Assembly (NCBI GenBank): GCA_039111635.1 | Contig: JBCAQO010000012.1 | Location: 248,001-312,000 of the forward strand | Origin: Heterobasidion occidentale | Lineage: Eukaryota; Basidiomycota; Agaricomycetes; Russulales; Bondarzewiaceae | DNA: 64,000 nt | Reading direction: 5' to 3' | In this document: positions 26,317 to 36,900 of the stretch, one piece after another | Numbering within the stretch: position 1 is the first letter of the stretch | Layout of the letters: every line of letters starts with the position of its first letter | Notes under the pieces: model-generated | What the model saw: only the letters and a program-made list of their open reading frames with translations | What the model was told of the DNA's origin: nothing | Database searches by the model: none | Position numbers and translations under genes: made by a program

Positions 26317-29013
26317 CTATGGTAGTGCCTCGTCAGCTTGGAAGAATTGATTTCCATAATCGATCAAGATTTCTTCCCCAGGTTCAATGTCCCTGACTAC
26401 CAGCACAACCATCGCGTCAGTCGCTCCTGTATTTCTGTCGTACAAAACGTGAAGAGCTTACGGGCATGAATACCAATCCGGTTTTCATCGTTCACTTGAC
26501 GTACTGTCATAACCACATGAGGCCACGCGTGCACCATTCAGCGTATCAAGATTAGCCACTCACAACGGGAATAACAGTTTGCGTGGTCTGCATGGTTGAT
26601 ATAGCGCGAGATATTGCCAGCTGATGTAGCATCAATTGCGAATGTGGTGTCGAGTCCGAAAACATAGTTGCGCTTCCTATGCCTAGCCAACGCGCTGCAT
26701 TGATCAACCAACAATCATGTTAACATCCCGTACAGGAAGAAAGTGAGAGGCGATTACATACTCGCGGGAGTCGATTGTGCTTCCGTATATGATTTCTCCA
26801 ACATACTCTACAGGATAAAGCCGGCTCAGGACATCTATAAATTGACAGTAGTGGAAAATGATGAGTACGCACCGAGCACGAATTCATCCTCCTTTACAGG
26901 CTCGGTGGTGAAGAGCCCTAAGCCATGTTCAGACTCTCGTACCTCCAACGATCTCTGCACGGCCTGCTGGATGCCACAATTCTGACAGTCCCTTGCTATA
27001 CGCGTAAGTGTTGCGCTTATCAGTCATATCCGCAAAAACGCGAGATACTGTCATGAAATGGACCTACACCTTTACAAAGTACGTCAGAATGTTGTTCGAG
27101 TTCATCCGTAACGAATGCAGTGGCGGTCTACACTCACATGCATCTCGTACAGAGCTTGGCATCGCATTCTCTGTTGGCGCAATAACATGGGCATCTATTT
27201 GTGCGACACAACTTAGAGCCCACAGTGCTGCATTTGCAGCCCTTCCAACGCTGCGAGCCTACATTTCAAACGTGAGCCCGTTGAGCCATGACGTGAGAAT
27301 GAAGAAGAAGTAATATGCTGACAATTTAAAGGGCAATGACAGTTTCGCTGGCAGTGCGATTGTGAGCGAATGCATGGGCACGACGCTCTGGTACATGGAC
27401 CGGTATGAATGCACGGCATCCCCCTTGTGTCTCACTTCGTGAGCGAATGCATTATCATGAAAAGAATCACGGGCGTACGGGCGATTGTATACCGCTACGC
27501 GAAAGTGAGGGCAAGGGAGCATTGAGCGTCATTGATACGGTATAATAGCCGAACATTGAATCATACAGTGTTCCTGTTTATTTGTCGATGGAGTAGGACT
27601 TCTGGATGGTGTACGAGGCAAAAGAGCTGGCCGCATCGCATACACCTATGAATGAGAGGTGAATCTCGATGATCGTATCTGACGATGCTGTCGGCCCGCT
27701 TACTTCACGACAAGGCTTGCGAATGAGCACAGCCAAGTCACAAGGCGTGAATTTGATGTCGAGTAGAAGCAAATCGCGCAGCTCATTTCGCTCGGATTCT
27801 TCCCATTCCACATTTCCCTACATCGATAGAATAATCGTTCAAGTGCGGATACGGGGATACGGTTTGACGTCTCACACCTCATGCCACGTCTCATGAGAAA
27901 AGCAGGCGATGCCACAGGGTGTAGAGACCTTTTGGAGAAGCTGCTCTTGCGAACGAGGGACAGCAGAAGGAGGGTGCAAATGTGTAGCCTCCACTGTCGA
28001 TAAGTAGATGTCATGTCATGCCATTACAATAGAACAGCAAAACCGAAGCATACCATGCGTTAAACACATATACTCGATGCAACTCGGATTTGGGCAGAAA
28101 ACAGCGGTCGCACTCTTCACCCTGCCATAGAGATCGTCTACATCAGGAACACTTCGCTTCTCAGCGTTTTCCAAAATCGTGGGCCGTCCAAATGGCCAGC
28201 GAACAAAGTCCCTTCATTTCTATGAGAATTGAAAGAACAAGAGTGCGAGGATGGTAATACCTCTGCAGACCTTGATGGATGAGTCCAGGACTAACCTCTG
28301 GTTGTATCAAAAGTGACCGCGGAAATACGGTCATTCTGTCCATTTGTTCTAAAGTGATAGACCATGCTCGTTGAAGACGCGATGCAGCTTCTAGAATGAT
28401 TAAGTCCTCTGTGAAACGACACACAGGATGAGACGACAGACGAATTGCTCAATATATTGGCGCATTACTCACGGTCAGGATCAAAGAATCGGCTTTCCCA
28501 AGCTAAATATGTGAAGAATTCGGCATTTTCGGCCCAATCAAACCCTGGGTCGTCGGCAAATGGGATGAAGGGCAAGTGGTCGGAGTCGTCGCCAAGAAAG
28601 ATGTTGCGGCTTATTGGAGTGCACCCCTCATACGCACTGTATGGCCTGAGCTCGGGTAACGAGGATATAGATGCAGTCTGTACGGGAACGTGTGTAGTCT
28701 TGGAAATCTTGCCATCCTCTGAATATGTCTCAACAGCGAGGAAATCATCGTCATCTGTAGACACGGTCAAAATCCCCCCTCCATGGAGAGCATTATTGAT
28801 GAGTTGATCATCTTCGATGAACGCTTTAATGTCTGAGGGAAGTTTTCGTGTCCTTGGACCATTCGAAATCCCTCGTAGAGAACCGATAGCGCGCCGGCAG
28901 TATGACGGTTCCCAGTTGTAGAAGTCTTTCCAAGTTTGCCGAAAGACAGACAAGGCAATTTCATCGGTTACGGACTGAGTGGAATTGGAGGGATCTACGT
29001 TGGAAGAAAGCAT
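26317..29013 (-). CDS. KMT6: Enhancer-of-zeste (EZH2/KMT6) H3K27 methyltransferase
   Basis: Catalytic subunit of Polycomb repressive complex 2, which methylates histone H3 Lys27 in silent chromatin. At least ten exons. The N-terminal exon (MLSSNVDPSN to FFDPDRE) is followed by LIILEAASRLQRAWS, FCPNPSCIEYMCLTH (counterpart of the cysteine pair near the EZH2 SANT region) and NVEWEESERNELRDLLL to LIRKPCREVY. The CXC domain is clear: PCIHTGPCTRASCPCIRSQ, CQRNCHCPLNC, WKGCKCS, NRCPCYCANRECDAKLC. The SET domain reads CQNCGIQQAVQRSLEV, HGLGLFTTEPV, EYVGEIIYGSTIDSRE, NYVFGLDTTFAIDAT, GNISRYINHADHANC, VNDENRIGIHA and EPGEEILIDYG. The cofactor-pocket block is NHADHANC instead of the usual NHS..PNC. Short introns resolve all these joins in frame; the exact acceptor before RDIEPGEE is the best of two. 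Confidence 0.93.
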
Positions 29014-29148
29014 TGCGCAATGCGCTTTTCAAACAGGTATAGAGGGCAGCTAACAACTTCAAGCAAGGCTTATTGTCGAAATTCAGGTTCAAAGCTCAGC
29101 ATCGGCATCATGTTCTCACGTGAGTGAAGTTTCGGGACCTCCTAACGA

Positions 29149-29909
29149 ATGACGACTACGACCTGGGTACGACCAATGGTTGCGAACACGCTTTCCGACC
29201 TCCGGCTTTAGTGCCTTATACAAGATGACCCTTCTGGGTGGTTTTCTGTCAAGGTACCCTCAGGCGCGAATGTTCAAACTTGAAGAGCGTCATCCAGTCC
29301 GCCGCCCAGCACGGGTTCCTACACGCAATAGATGCGAAGAACCTGGTAGTTTGGATGGTAAGAGTAAAGTCAGTCTCCCATCTTGGGCATGAAACTGACC
29401 TTGTCTTCAAAGTTTGACTTCCTCGAACCCTTCGAACCCGGTATCACCTTCGAGGAGCGTGTGCAGTTACAGCTTGATCAACTGTCAGATCGAGCAACAG
29501 AACTGTTCTCTTGGCAGAAGATATCGAACATCTGTCCACAGCAGCCTGAGAAGTCGGGCATTCATATGATTGTTCAGCGGCCGAGTAAGTAATTGTTATG
29601 ATCATCTCTAAACAACCGTGAGTTATCCCGCAATCGGCATTCCATGCATGTCTCAAGTTAGGTTCTGGGAAGTATAACCTCCCAGAGCTTCTAATAGGTT
29701 GCGAGGGCTTTGACGTGGAGACTCATCGCTTGCTAGTCGGTATCCCACGTCCAGTACAAATTGATGGTCAATATCTCATCCTGCGCGTCGTTGCAGGCTG
29801 GCCCGAAGACTCATCACCTGGTCGACGCGCGCGTTGTCCTTACAAAACGAGGGCCATCCTCTCGTCAGCTTTGATTCTACTCTCCACAAGACGGTGCACA
29901 CAGAACTGA
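29149..29909 (+). pseudogene. Crinkler (CRN)-type header protein gene, short and frame-broken
   Basis: The N-terminal part has the layout of the ubiquitin-like header of Crinkler family proteins: CLIQDDPSGWFSVKVPSG, a helix LKSVIQSAAQHGFLHAI, AKNLVVWM, LEPFEPGITFEERVQLQL, and the closing HMIVQRPS. A 45-nt intron after MTTTTW would remove an in-frame stop before CLIQ. Between the first strand and the helix, near 29283-29288, the frame slips by one base; a 32-nt intron could bypass it only by deleting a conserved piece. After the header (intron with GTAAGT donor) comes SGKYNLPELLIGCEGFD and roughly 65 more residues to TGA at 29909. There is none of the long effector or nuclease-like C-terminal region of full-length CRNs. 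It starts 135 bp from the divergent E(z)-like gene. Either a decayed copy or a short CRN with an assembly indel. Confidence 0.62.
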
Positions 29910-30341
29910 TGAAGACATGTACGAGAGAGCTGTGGTGCCCATGCTGAATGATTAAACTGCCACCACACCCGGATGCAAAGGGGCGGATACGAAGGGAACG
30001 GATGTGATAGTGACTTCAAATCGTATGGAGATCCATACACTATCATTATTGATAACTATAATTGTACTCGATGTAGCATTGTGTGGCCACCCTTGTATTT
30101 TGAATGAATGTGTACGTTGTTGTCGTCCGACCCTGGTGAATTAGTCGTCGCTTCTCATATGCGGGACCATCGATCCGGACAACAGAGTACTGCACTGGAT
30201 TGTTTTTTTTTGAGTGCCAGGACTATAATACAAAGGATGCCCCGACGATTGAGAGGCGGTCAGTTGGTGTGAGGATAGTGTGTGAGTGGTGATAAATGCG
30301 AGGCAGGACAAGAGCGTAAATGCACATGGTGGAAGAAGTCC
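29910..30341. other. Intergenic between convergent Crinkler-like gene and cid2
   Basis: 432 bp without a recognisable gene. A run of ten T lies near 30200. An open frame entering from the right is the antisense of cid2. Confidence 0.5.
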
Positions 30342-31164
30342 TCACGGGCGAGAATGCGCTGCGTCCCACCATTTTCGAGCCTCTGCGTCGGTTAATGGGG
30401 GTTCGAAGTATCTACACCGGGACGAGAATGCTGAATACCCAGACCCTGAGCGTGAGCCTAACAAGTATGTGAAGATGCTAGCTTACCATCGAGCGAGCGC
30501 TGTCGCACAATCTTCTCCACAGAAAGCTCATTGTGAACTTGATTCCTCTGTGAGGAATGTTGAGGATGTAGGGATGCAGCATCATGCCAGTAATACGCGA
30601 CGGAGTGCATTCAAGGGACTCACCTTTACTTCATCGGCAAACAGATCACCCTGAATCTTCCGTTGCTCCGCTGGATCTCCAACTTTCTCGCCTAGCGCCT
30701 GTCGCTTCTGCTCCATGGACTGATCGACGACGCCGACACAGTACTCGATCACGTCCGTGCGACGTTTCCAGTTTTCTAAGGCGATCCTTTATTTAATTTG
30801 CTGACGAGATGCTGAAGAGGTCACGCTCACCAACAAGCTCTCTCCAGATGTACATGCATGTCTGGTCCTGGACGCTGCCCTTTCCGCCCGTTCCCAGACG
30901 GTCTCGGTCTCGGAACTGTGCGTTCGTGCGATTCAGCCTCATAGTGATCGCGTCATCTAATCTGCGGTACTCTTTCATGAGCTCTGACGAAGTGTGAGAG
31001 ATGAACGGAGGCTGCAGTCAGATACATAACGTGAATGCTGATCCCGACGCACCCTTAAAAAGAGAGAGGTTATGGCAGGTTGATGGCGAGACGTGCACAA
31101 TCTGTGGTGTCAAAGAGGGGGCTTGCACAGCTAGACTACCCAAAGCTGGAGATTTTGGAGGCAT
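30342..31164 (-). CDS. cid2: Caffeine-induced death protein 2 (Cid2) family
   Basis: Small conserved eukaryotic protein named after the fission yeast gene whose loss or overexpression alters caffeine sensitivity; molecular role poorly known. Four or more exons. Exon 1 (start 31164) gives MPPKSPALGS to TCHNLSLFK; an intron then joins in frame to ELMKEYRRLDDAITMRLNR, the family hallmark. Next are AQFRDRDRLGTGGKG, CMYIWRELV, NWKRRTDVIEYCVGVVDQSM, GDPAEQRKIQGDLFADEVK, RNQVHNELSVEKIVRQRSL and the C-terminal CRYFEPP, ending AAHSRP and TGA. The order and length (about 200 residues) are those of fungal homologues. The exon 1 join uses a GTGCGT donor and an acceptor just before the LMKEYRRL block. Confidence 0.88.
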
Positions 31165-31498
31165 TCCTGTACTTTGTGCAAGGTAAAAAGCCGTGTAACG
31201 GTTTAAGGTGGGATTTCAATCTCTGTTGCAAAGCAAACAGTAACACGTTGGCCGTCATAGGCGCTTGATGATCTAGACCCCCCCGTTCGGCAGCTCGGCA
31301 CACATGTTCAGCTGAGCTGTTCGAGACATGAGCATCAGCCGATTCCAGTCCAGAGGAAAGACAAGCACCTTTGATATAAATGAAGAAGACAGAGGGAAAT
31401 GGAGAAGGGCATCATGTACATATATCTGCATAGTAGGCCATACCCTCTGAACTGTCAAGAAAGAAATGCGGTGACACAGGAATCGTGGTAGAACCTGG
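31165..31498. other. Intergenic: cid2 upstream region
   Basis: About 330 bp between the cid2 start and the left target-site duplication of the MITE. I see no gene and no clear promoter element. Confidence 0.45.
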
Positions 31499-31506
31499 CT
31501 AAACGC
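31499..31506. repeat. Left 8-bp target-site duplication (CTAAACGC)
   Basis: CTAAACGC directly precedes the left terminal inverted repeat and is repeated exactly right after the right one (32214-32221). Eight-base duplications are typical of hAT-superfamily insertion. Confidence 0.9.
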
Positions 31507-32213
31507 AGGCCCCGGGAAGCTCACCCAAAGGTTTCCCCGAAAGTTAATCTTTTTCTGGCCGAAAATGTGCTAAAACCTTCCCGAAAGTTAATCTTTTTCT
31601 GGCTTGATTTGGAGGAAAATGGCCGATTCTTATCGGCTTTTAATCTTTTTCTGGCCCTTCTGGGTGTCCGTATATGGAAAATTTTATGTCCGGAAGTCTC
31701 CGAGCAGCTTCGAGCATCTTCTGCAACATCATCAGACGACGCCCATCCCACGTCTCTGCTCTTCTGCTTTGCTGCAAAGTGATTCTCTTATATCATGTCC
31801 CTTGATCTCAAACTTGCCGATCTTGTGCCAGACCGGCATGTGCGACAGATCCGGAACATCAAGTTCAATCACCACGATCTTGTGCTGCTCGTCGCCCATA
31901 GCATGAACCGTCTGAAGATCCCTAGCACGGCTATGAATGTCTTCGGCGCATTGATGCAGCAGGCGCAGGAACCCGCAGATTTCCTTATTTTCTCGTCTTG
32001 GCTCGGCCCTCTCGTAAGGGGAAGAAATTAGAGGTAATGAGCTGTAATGAAACCGGAAAACAAGCGTGACACAATATGACATAATGTAACAAATTGTGAC
32101 AAATGTGACAAACCCTCTCGGACATAATCTTTTTCTGGAGCAAAAGTTAATCTTTTTCTGGTCTGATTTGAGGGTTTTTACGGGGAAACCTTTGGGTGAG
32201 CTTCCCGGGGCCT
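31507..32213. mobile_element. hAT-type MITE (non-autonomous DNA transposon), 707 bp
   Basis: The ends form a perfect 33-bp terminal inverted repeat (31507-31539 and 32181-32213, starting AGGCCCCGGG), flanked by the 8-bp duplication CTAAACGC. Inside, the motif GTTAATCTTTTTCTGG occurs at 31543-31558 and 31587-31602, with variants at 31640-31654 and 32125-32138 and another full copy at 32146-32161. All copies point the same way, three near the left end and two near the right. Such subterminal repeats are where hAT transposases often bind. No transposase-like protein is encoded. Both strands carry open frames of 78-166 codons (for example 31795-32031 plus, 31732-32232 minus) with no domain I recognise. 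The perfect termini suggest recent movement. The element sits between cid2 and the aldolase gene. Confidence 0.92.
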
Positions 32214-32221
32214 CTAAACGC
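32214..32221. repeat. Right 8-bp target-site duplication (CTAAACGC)
   Basis: Exact copy of 31499-31506 adjoining the right end of the MITE. Confidence 0.9.
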
Positions 32222-32580
32222 GAGCTCGCCAACCCTAACCAGTCTCTGACGGGGAAGCACTCAGATCTGCTCTGATTCGTCTTCTGCTGCCCTTCTGCTC
32301 GTTGTCATTGTCATAACCGCCAGTGACTTCCATCAAGTTCAACCCTCTCCTGCCATAGTCATCGACTTACTGGTCCTGATCTATATCTGCGCATTTGCTG
32401 CTAAATCACGGAACTTCCCTACAATGGCTATATATAGGACAGCGCCTTTCGGAATTCGCCTTTTGACTCATTTCGACCTACCTTGACTCGTGCGACGCAG
32501 CGACGTGCACACCAGGATAGTTTTATTGAAGCATCCTTAGGCATACAGAACGTCCGAAAGAACCTCGAGCATCGTCCGTC
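32222..32580 (+). promoter_or_regulatory. Upstream region of the DapA-family aldolase gene
   Basis: 359 bp between the MITE and the aldolase start. It contains a good TATA box (TATATATA at 32429-32436) about 145 bp before the ATG. The MITE insertion ends roughly 215 bp upstream of that box and could affect expression. Confidence 0.6.
32429..32436 (+). promoter_or_regulatory. TATA box of the DapA-family gene
   Basis: TATATATA within GGCTATATATAGG, about 145 bp before the start codon and in the right orientation. Confidence 0.6.
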
Positions 32581-33695
32581 ATGTCGAGCAAGCTACCGTC
32601 CATCCCTCCACCTCCTGGGCTTTACGTCGCACCGGTTATGTTTTTTGACGATAACGAGGAGTTTGACTTTCCGGCGATCAAACTTCACCTGCTCAGGCTG
32701 GCCCAGGTAAGTTTGTGGACATCCTGCTAGCAATTTGGCACTTATCAGTTCTGTCAGGGAGGGGTAACTGGCATATTCATCGCAGGTTCATACGGAGAGG
32801 CGCAGCACCTTTCCCATGATGAGCGCAGAACCATCATTCGATTCACTCGCCAGACTCTCGATGAGAACGGATTCAAGGATATCGTGCTTATTTCGGGCAC
32901 CGGGACTCAATCGACGAGGGAGACAATGAAGCTCAACCTCGACGCAAAAGAAGCCGGTGCTGCCTACGCGCTCATCTTCACCCCATCAACTTGGAGAGCA
33001 CGGATGACTAGGGAGGCTATCATTCGTTTCCACGTCCAAGTATGCATTTATCGCCTCCGCTAAGCCTTATTATATCTCATGGCGATGGCCCCCAAGGTTG
33101 CAGATGCATCGCCCATACCGACCATGATCTACAACAATCCTGGCAATACAGCAGGCATCAACATTGACTCCGATATGTATGGCCCTCTTTCTCTCGGAAA
33201 TCGTTATTTCATCCCTGATGTTGTCATCATCATAGGTTCATCGAACTAGGCAAACACCCCAACATCGTCGGCGCTAAGCTGGGCTGCTCTGACCTCGCAA
33301 AACTTACGCGTATCGTCACCACCCTCCCCCAGTCGCAGTTTTCGGTGTTCACTGCAACCTCCGATACCCTTCTCCCGACCCTCATGCTCAAAGGAGCGGG
33401 CGGCAACACAGCGCTCCTGAACATCGCACCAAAGGTGCATCGTCGCATGCTGAGCTTGTACGAGGCGGGTAAAGTTGACGAGGCACTCGATATTCACCGG
33501 ATCCTTGCCCACTGTGACAACGTATCGCGAAAGCTTGGAGGACCTGCATTCTTGAAGGCCATCGTATCGAAGGAGTTTGGGTATGGAGGTGCGGTGATAA
33601 GAGGGCCTCTGCTCAGGGTCCCGTCGGTGGACGAGCTGCGAGGCGAAGACGCCGAGCTCATGAACGAACTGATCAACCTTGAAAAATCGCTCTAG
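32581..33695 (+). CDS. DapA/DHDPS-family class I aldolase
   Basis: TIM-barrel lyase or aldolase of the dihydrodipicolinate synthase / N-acetylneuraminate lyase family. Fungi make lysine by the aminoadipate route, so the substrate is more likely a 2-keto acid such as 4-hydroxy-2-oxoglutarate or a keto-deoxy sugar acid; that is inference. Motifs: YVAPVMFFDDNEEFDF, GVTGIFIAGSYGEAQHLS (the GTTGE-type substrate loop), DIVLISGTGTQSTRET, MIYNNPGNTAGINID with the catalytic-site Tyr, and IVGAKLGCSDLAKL with the Schiff-base Lys. Introns follow RLAQ, FHVQ and DSDM. The frame ends NELINLEKSL and TAG; length (about 320 residues) is normal. Start at 32581 gives MSSKLPSIPPPPGLY, as in fungal relatives. Confidence 0.92.
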
Positions 33696-34841
33696 TTTGG
33701 AGAAACTAGATTCCAGTTCGATGCGTTGATTTCGTTAAGGTCAATAGGTTGTATTTCTGAAAAGCAGATACAAAATGAAGTGACATTAGAATCTTATAGA
33801 TACGATGTGAGCGTGAACTTGTCACAGTGCTGTCCCTTGGAATGGATGCGTATGGCGCGCAAACCGCTGCGCTACGCAGACCGCCTTCTCGTATGCTAGA
33901 GAGCGTATTGTGCTTGGCACTCCGCTCAATGGTACGCAGAGCATACGGAACTGTTCAAAAATGCTTCGGAATAATTATACTGGCCTCTGGGGAGATATCC
34001 CATTACATTCCTGTTCGGAGATACTGCTCAGGAAGGGACGGACGTAATGTGGCCGCGGACATCGAGGAAGAAGTAAGATGATGGATAGATCAACATTTTG
34101 GTATGGTCATTCTTGGAATCTGAGTTTGCTCCTGAACAGATGATATCGGGAAGTACAGCAGCTACCTGTATTCTGTATGTGTCTTCAAGTTGCTCCAAAC
34201 CGATGACAGCGGCAGCAGATATAGTGGGGTAATAAGAGCGGAAGAAGACTCACCTTGAGATGCTTCAGAGCAAGGGCCATATCATAGGCTGTGGTCGACG
34301 TAAAAGTCCTTGCATGGCTGCCTACTAATGAAGAACAAAAAGACGCGCGTCGCGAGGGTCAATGCGTGATATGCCATCACTGGGAGCACACGATGAAGGA
34401 GATTGCAATCATCGCCCAAGGAATGCCATGCTGTTATATTGTAGGACTGATAGAGATCCAAAGGCAATGCATGGGCCTGGCGAAGTGGAGGGACATCCGC
34501 GCAGACAATAGGATCGGGACATCCGGGTGGATCGGAGTCTGAATAGCGCAACGACCCGGTCTTCCCGATTAGGCAAGAGTGAAGGAGCTGTTCGAGCTAT
34601 TGTTCCGCAACGACAATACCGCCTTATTACAAGGGTATCGCTATGGTTCATTCCATACTAAACCTGCTGGGCAGCGCCCCCATCTCCACCTCCTCACCAT
34701 TTTTCTCGGTCTTCCATCTCCTTCTCGGTTCTACTCTCACGTAGTTTGACGACCTTTTATTACTCCTTCAGACTCGACTGCAACTGTACTTGCATCAATA
34801 GCCTGTCATCCATAAACGACAATTATACAACGACATCAGTC
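33696..34841. other. Intergenic, no gene recognised
   Basis: About 1.15 kb of 3' flank and promoter region. Short open frames on both strands (for example 34282-34551 minus) have no domain, no conserved-looking composition and no fitting introns. Nothing else identified. Confidence 0.5.
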
Positions 34842-36900
34842 ATGACTTCATGTGAGCAACATATTCATTCAATATATGATCTTTGTCTCCTGATGTGACG
34901 ACTCCTCGACAGTTCTCTCCACCCATGGTTTCCTTCCATCGCTCAAGCGACAGCCAGCAGTACGCAGTCGGGGTAGTATCTCGCGCTCAAAGACAGCCCC
35001 AATAGCTTTTGCCTCATCTTCTACCAAACCTCAGAAATACTCAACTCTCCCTGTACTCTCAGAAGAGCCTGAAGAGGAATTAGCGTCGTCTTCAACCTTC
35101 ACCCACAACCGCTCCCGCTCCGACTCTCCCCAACCTTCTGCGTATATCTCTTCTCGTGCACATGTCAACAGCAATGTGAAGGACGTCCGAGTTGAAACAG
35201 CGACTAAACGGCTCAGCAGGTACGGTACGGGCGGAGTTTGCTGGACCACAGGGGCTCGGTGAGCTGGAAGAGGATATGTCATTGATGGCGCCTAGGCCAG
35301 CTCCGCGACCGCCTGTTTCTGTTCAGACCCGCAACGCATCCGCACCCGCGGCTCGCATATCCTCTCCACCGCGCCCTGCAGCTCATTCTCCAGATGTCCT
35401 CAGCATGTTTGAAATGTCCTTCGACTTCTCCAACCTCTCTTCTCCCTCACCATCGCATTCCGACAACGAATCTACTCCCACGTCACCGCAGACGAATGGT
35501 CGCCGCTCCCATTCGCCCTCTTCTTCTGTGTTCAGCGATTCGACAAGCACGTCGCTCGGCATGCCCGCAACGCCAACAACGTCGGACGACGAGCTCCCTC
35601 CGCTCACGCGCTCTTGCAAAGCCATGGTACCTCAGCGTATCTCCATCCGACCCCTTGTGATCACCAAGTCCATAACTGCGTCACATCTCATGGAGGACAG
35701 CCCAGTTGATGCCTTCACGTTCACCGTCGTGCCTTCCATGACGGTGGATCTCGAAGACGAGCGCGAGCCTGAGTCGGAGCCAGTGCGTGAACAAGCTGAT
35801 GATGAATGGGTTGACGACGATGGCGCATGGTATTCCCGTGAGATGTCTGACATCTTCACTCTCTTGCCCTCTGCACCGTTCCCTCCCCCGCACGCCCAGA
35901 CTCGCTTCCCCCCACGCCGCGTTCCACCCGGGGGGAATACCGCAGCGTGCGCCGAACGACCGGCTTCCTGCCTTCCCCACGCCCCAGCGCGCAGCTCGAT
36001 CCCGCGTTCCCACGTCGTCGGCGCATTCCTCTTCCCACGCGTGCACCCCCGCCACCCCCGCCTTCAGGGCCGCGCTACCGGTCCCACCGTGGTTCCGTTA
36101 ACCGCAAGTCCCTGACGATTGCGGTCCCCGTCTCGACCTTGGCTACTCACACGCCACGTCCGCTCCCTCGCACACCTATACCCTCTGACGCTCAGGCGGA
36201 GGGCGCAGATATTTTCGACGATTTTGCGTCGTGGGACGTGGCACCTTTTGCGCATAATCTTCAAACTGTCACCCCGGCGCAAGAAGCGCGCCCTCTCTCA
36301 CCTCCGCGTCTTCCACAGACGCCACAGAGCAGCGGTTCTGCGAGCACTTACTCCCAGTCCAGTGCATTTCCCGGTGCACACGCGTTTGAGCCCCTTCCGC
36401 TGTCTCTTCCTACATCTCCATTCGATCTCGGCTTGTTCCCGGCATCGCCACGACGCTTTATTGAGGAGACTTCTATGCCTGCGACTCCCGCTGCTCTGGA
36501 ATACGTCCTGAGCCCAGCAGTTGTCGTTGATCAAGAGCACGAGCAGGAAACAGAGACGACGGAAGGTCACGAAACGGGCTTTGAGCCCATGCTACGCTCG
36601 CGATGGTCGTCTTCCACTCTTGGTTCTCTTGCCGCTGAGCCCACTACCGTATCTTCGCTGCTTCTACGATTCCCATTTGGGAAGCGCGCACGAGCGCGGA
36701 GGAGTAGTGCCGTCGCGGAGAAAGAGCGGGAGAAGGTTAAGGAAAGGGAGAGGGACGGAAGGGGAAGGGGGAGAGAAGCGCGGATGTCGATTGACTCGAC
36801 GTCCTCGTCCGAGGCGTCTAAGAGCGAGAGCGGCGAGAGCAACACGAGCTCGGGGCTGCGGAGGAAGCCGATCCCTGTGGAGATGTTCATCCGGCGATAA
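34842..36900 (+). CDS. Ser/Pro-rich protein of unknown function
   Basis: Not recognised. Exon 1 is tiny (MTS), followed after a GTGAGC intron by LSTHGFLPSLKRQPAVRSRG. Two further introns restore one frame: 64 nt with a GTGCAC donor and a CTAAAC branch-like site, ending at the CAG before 35220, and 62 nt with a GTGAGATG donor near 35839-35900. The protein of about 580 residues is mostly disordered: Ser/Pro/Thr-rich tracts, an acidic stretch (LEDEREPESEPVREQADDEW), a possible short folded block DIFDDFASWDVAPFAHNLQ, and a basic/acidic alternating tail (KEREKVKERERDGRGRGRE) ending SGLRRKPIPVEMFIRR and TAA. The compact C-terminus looks like the part most likely to be conserved. Regulatory or cytoskeletal roles would be guesses. 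Confidence 0.72.

Noticed and set aside
35880..35960. Apparent indel in a G run of the Ser/Pro-rich gene
   Set aside because: A 62-nt intron with a strong GTGAGATG donor (near 35839-35900) restores the frame, so no sequence error is needed.
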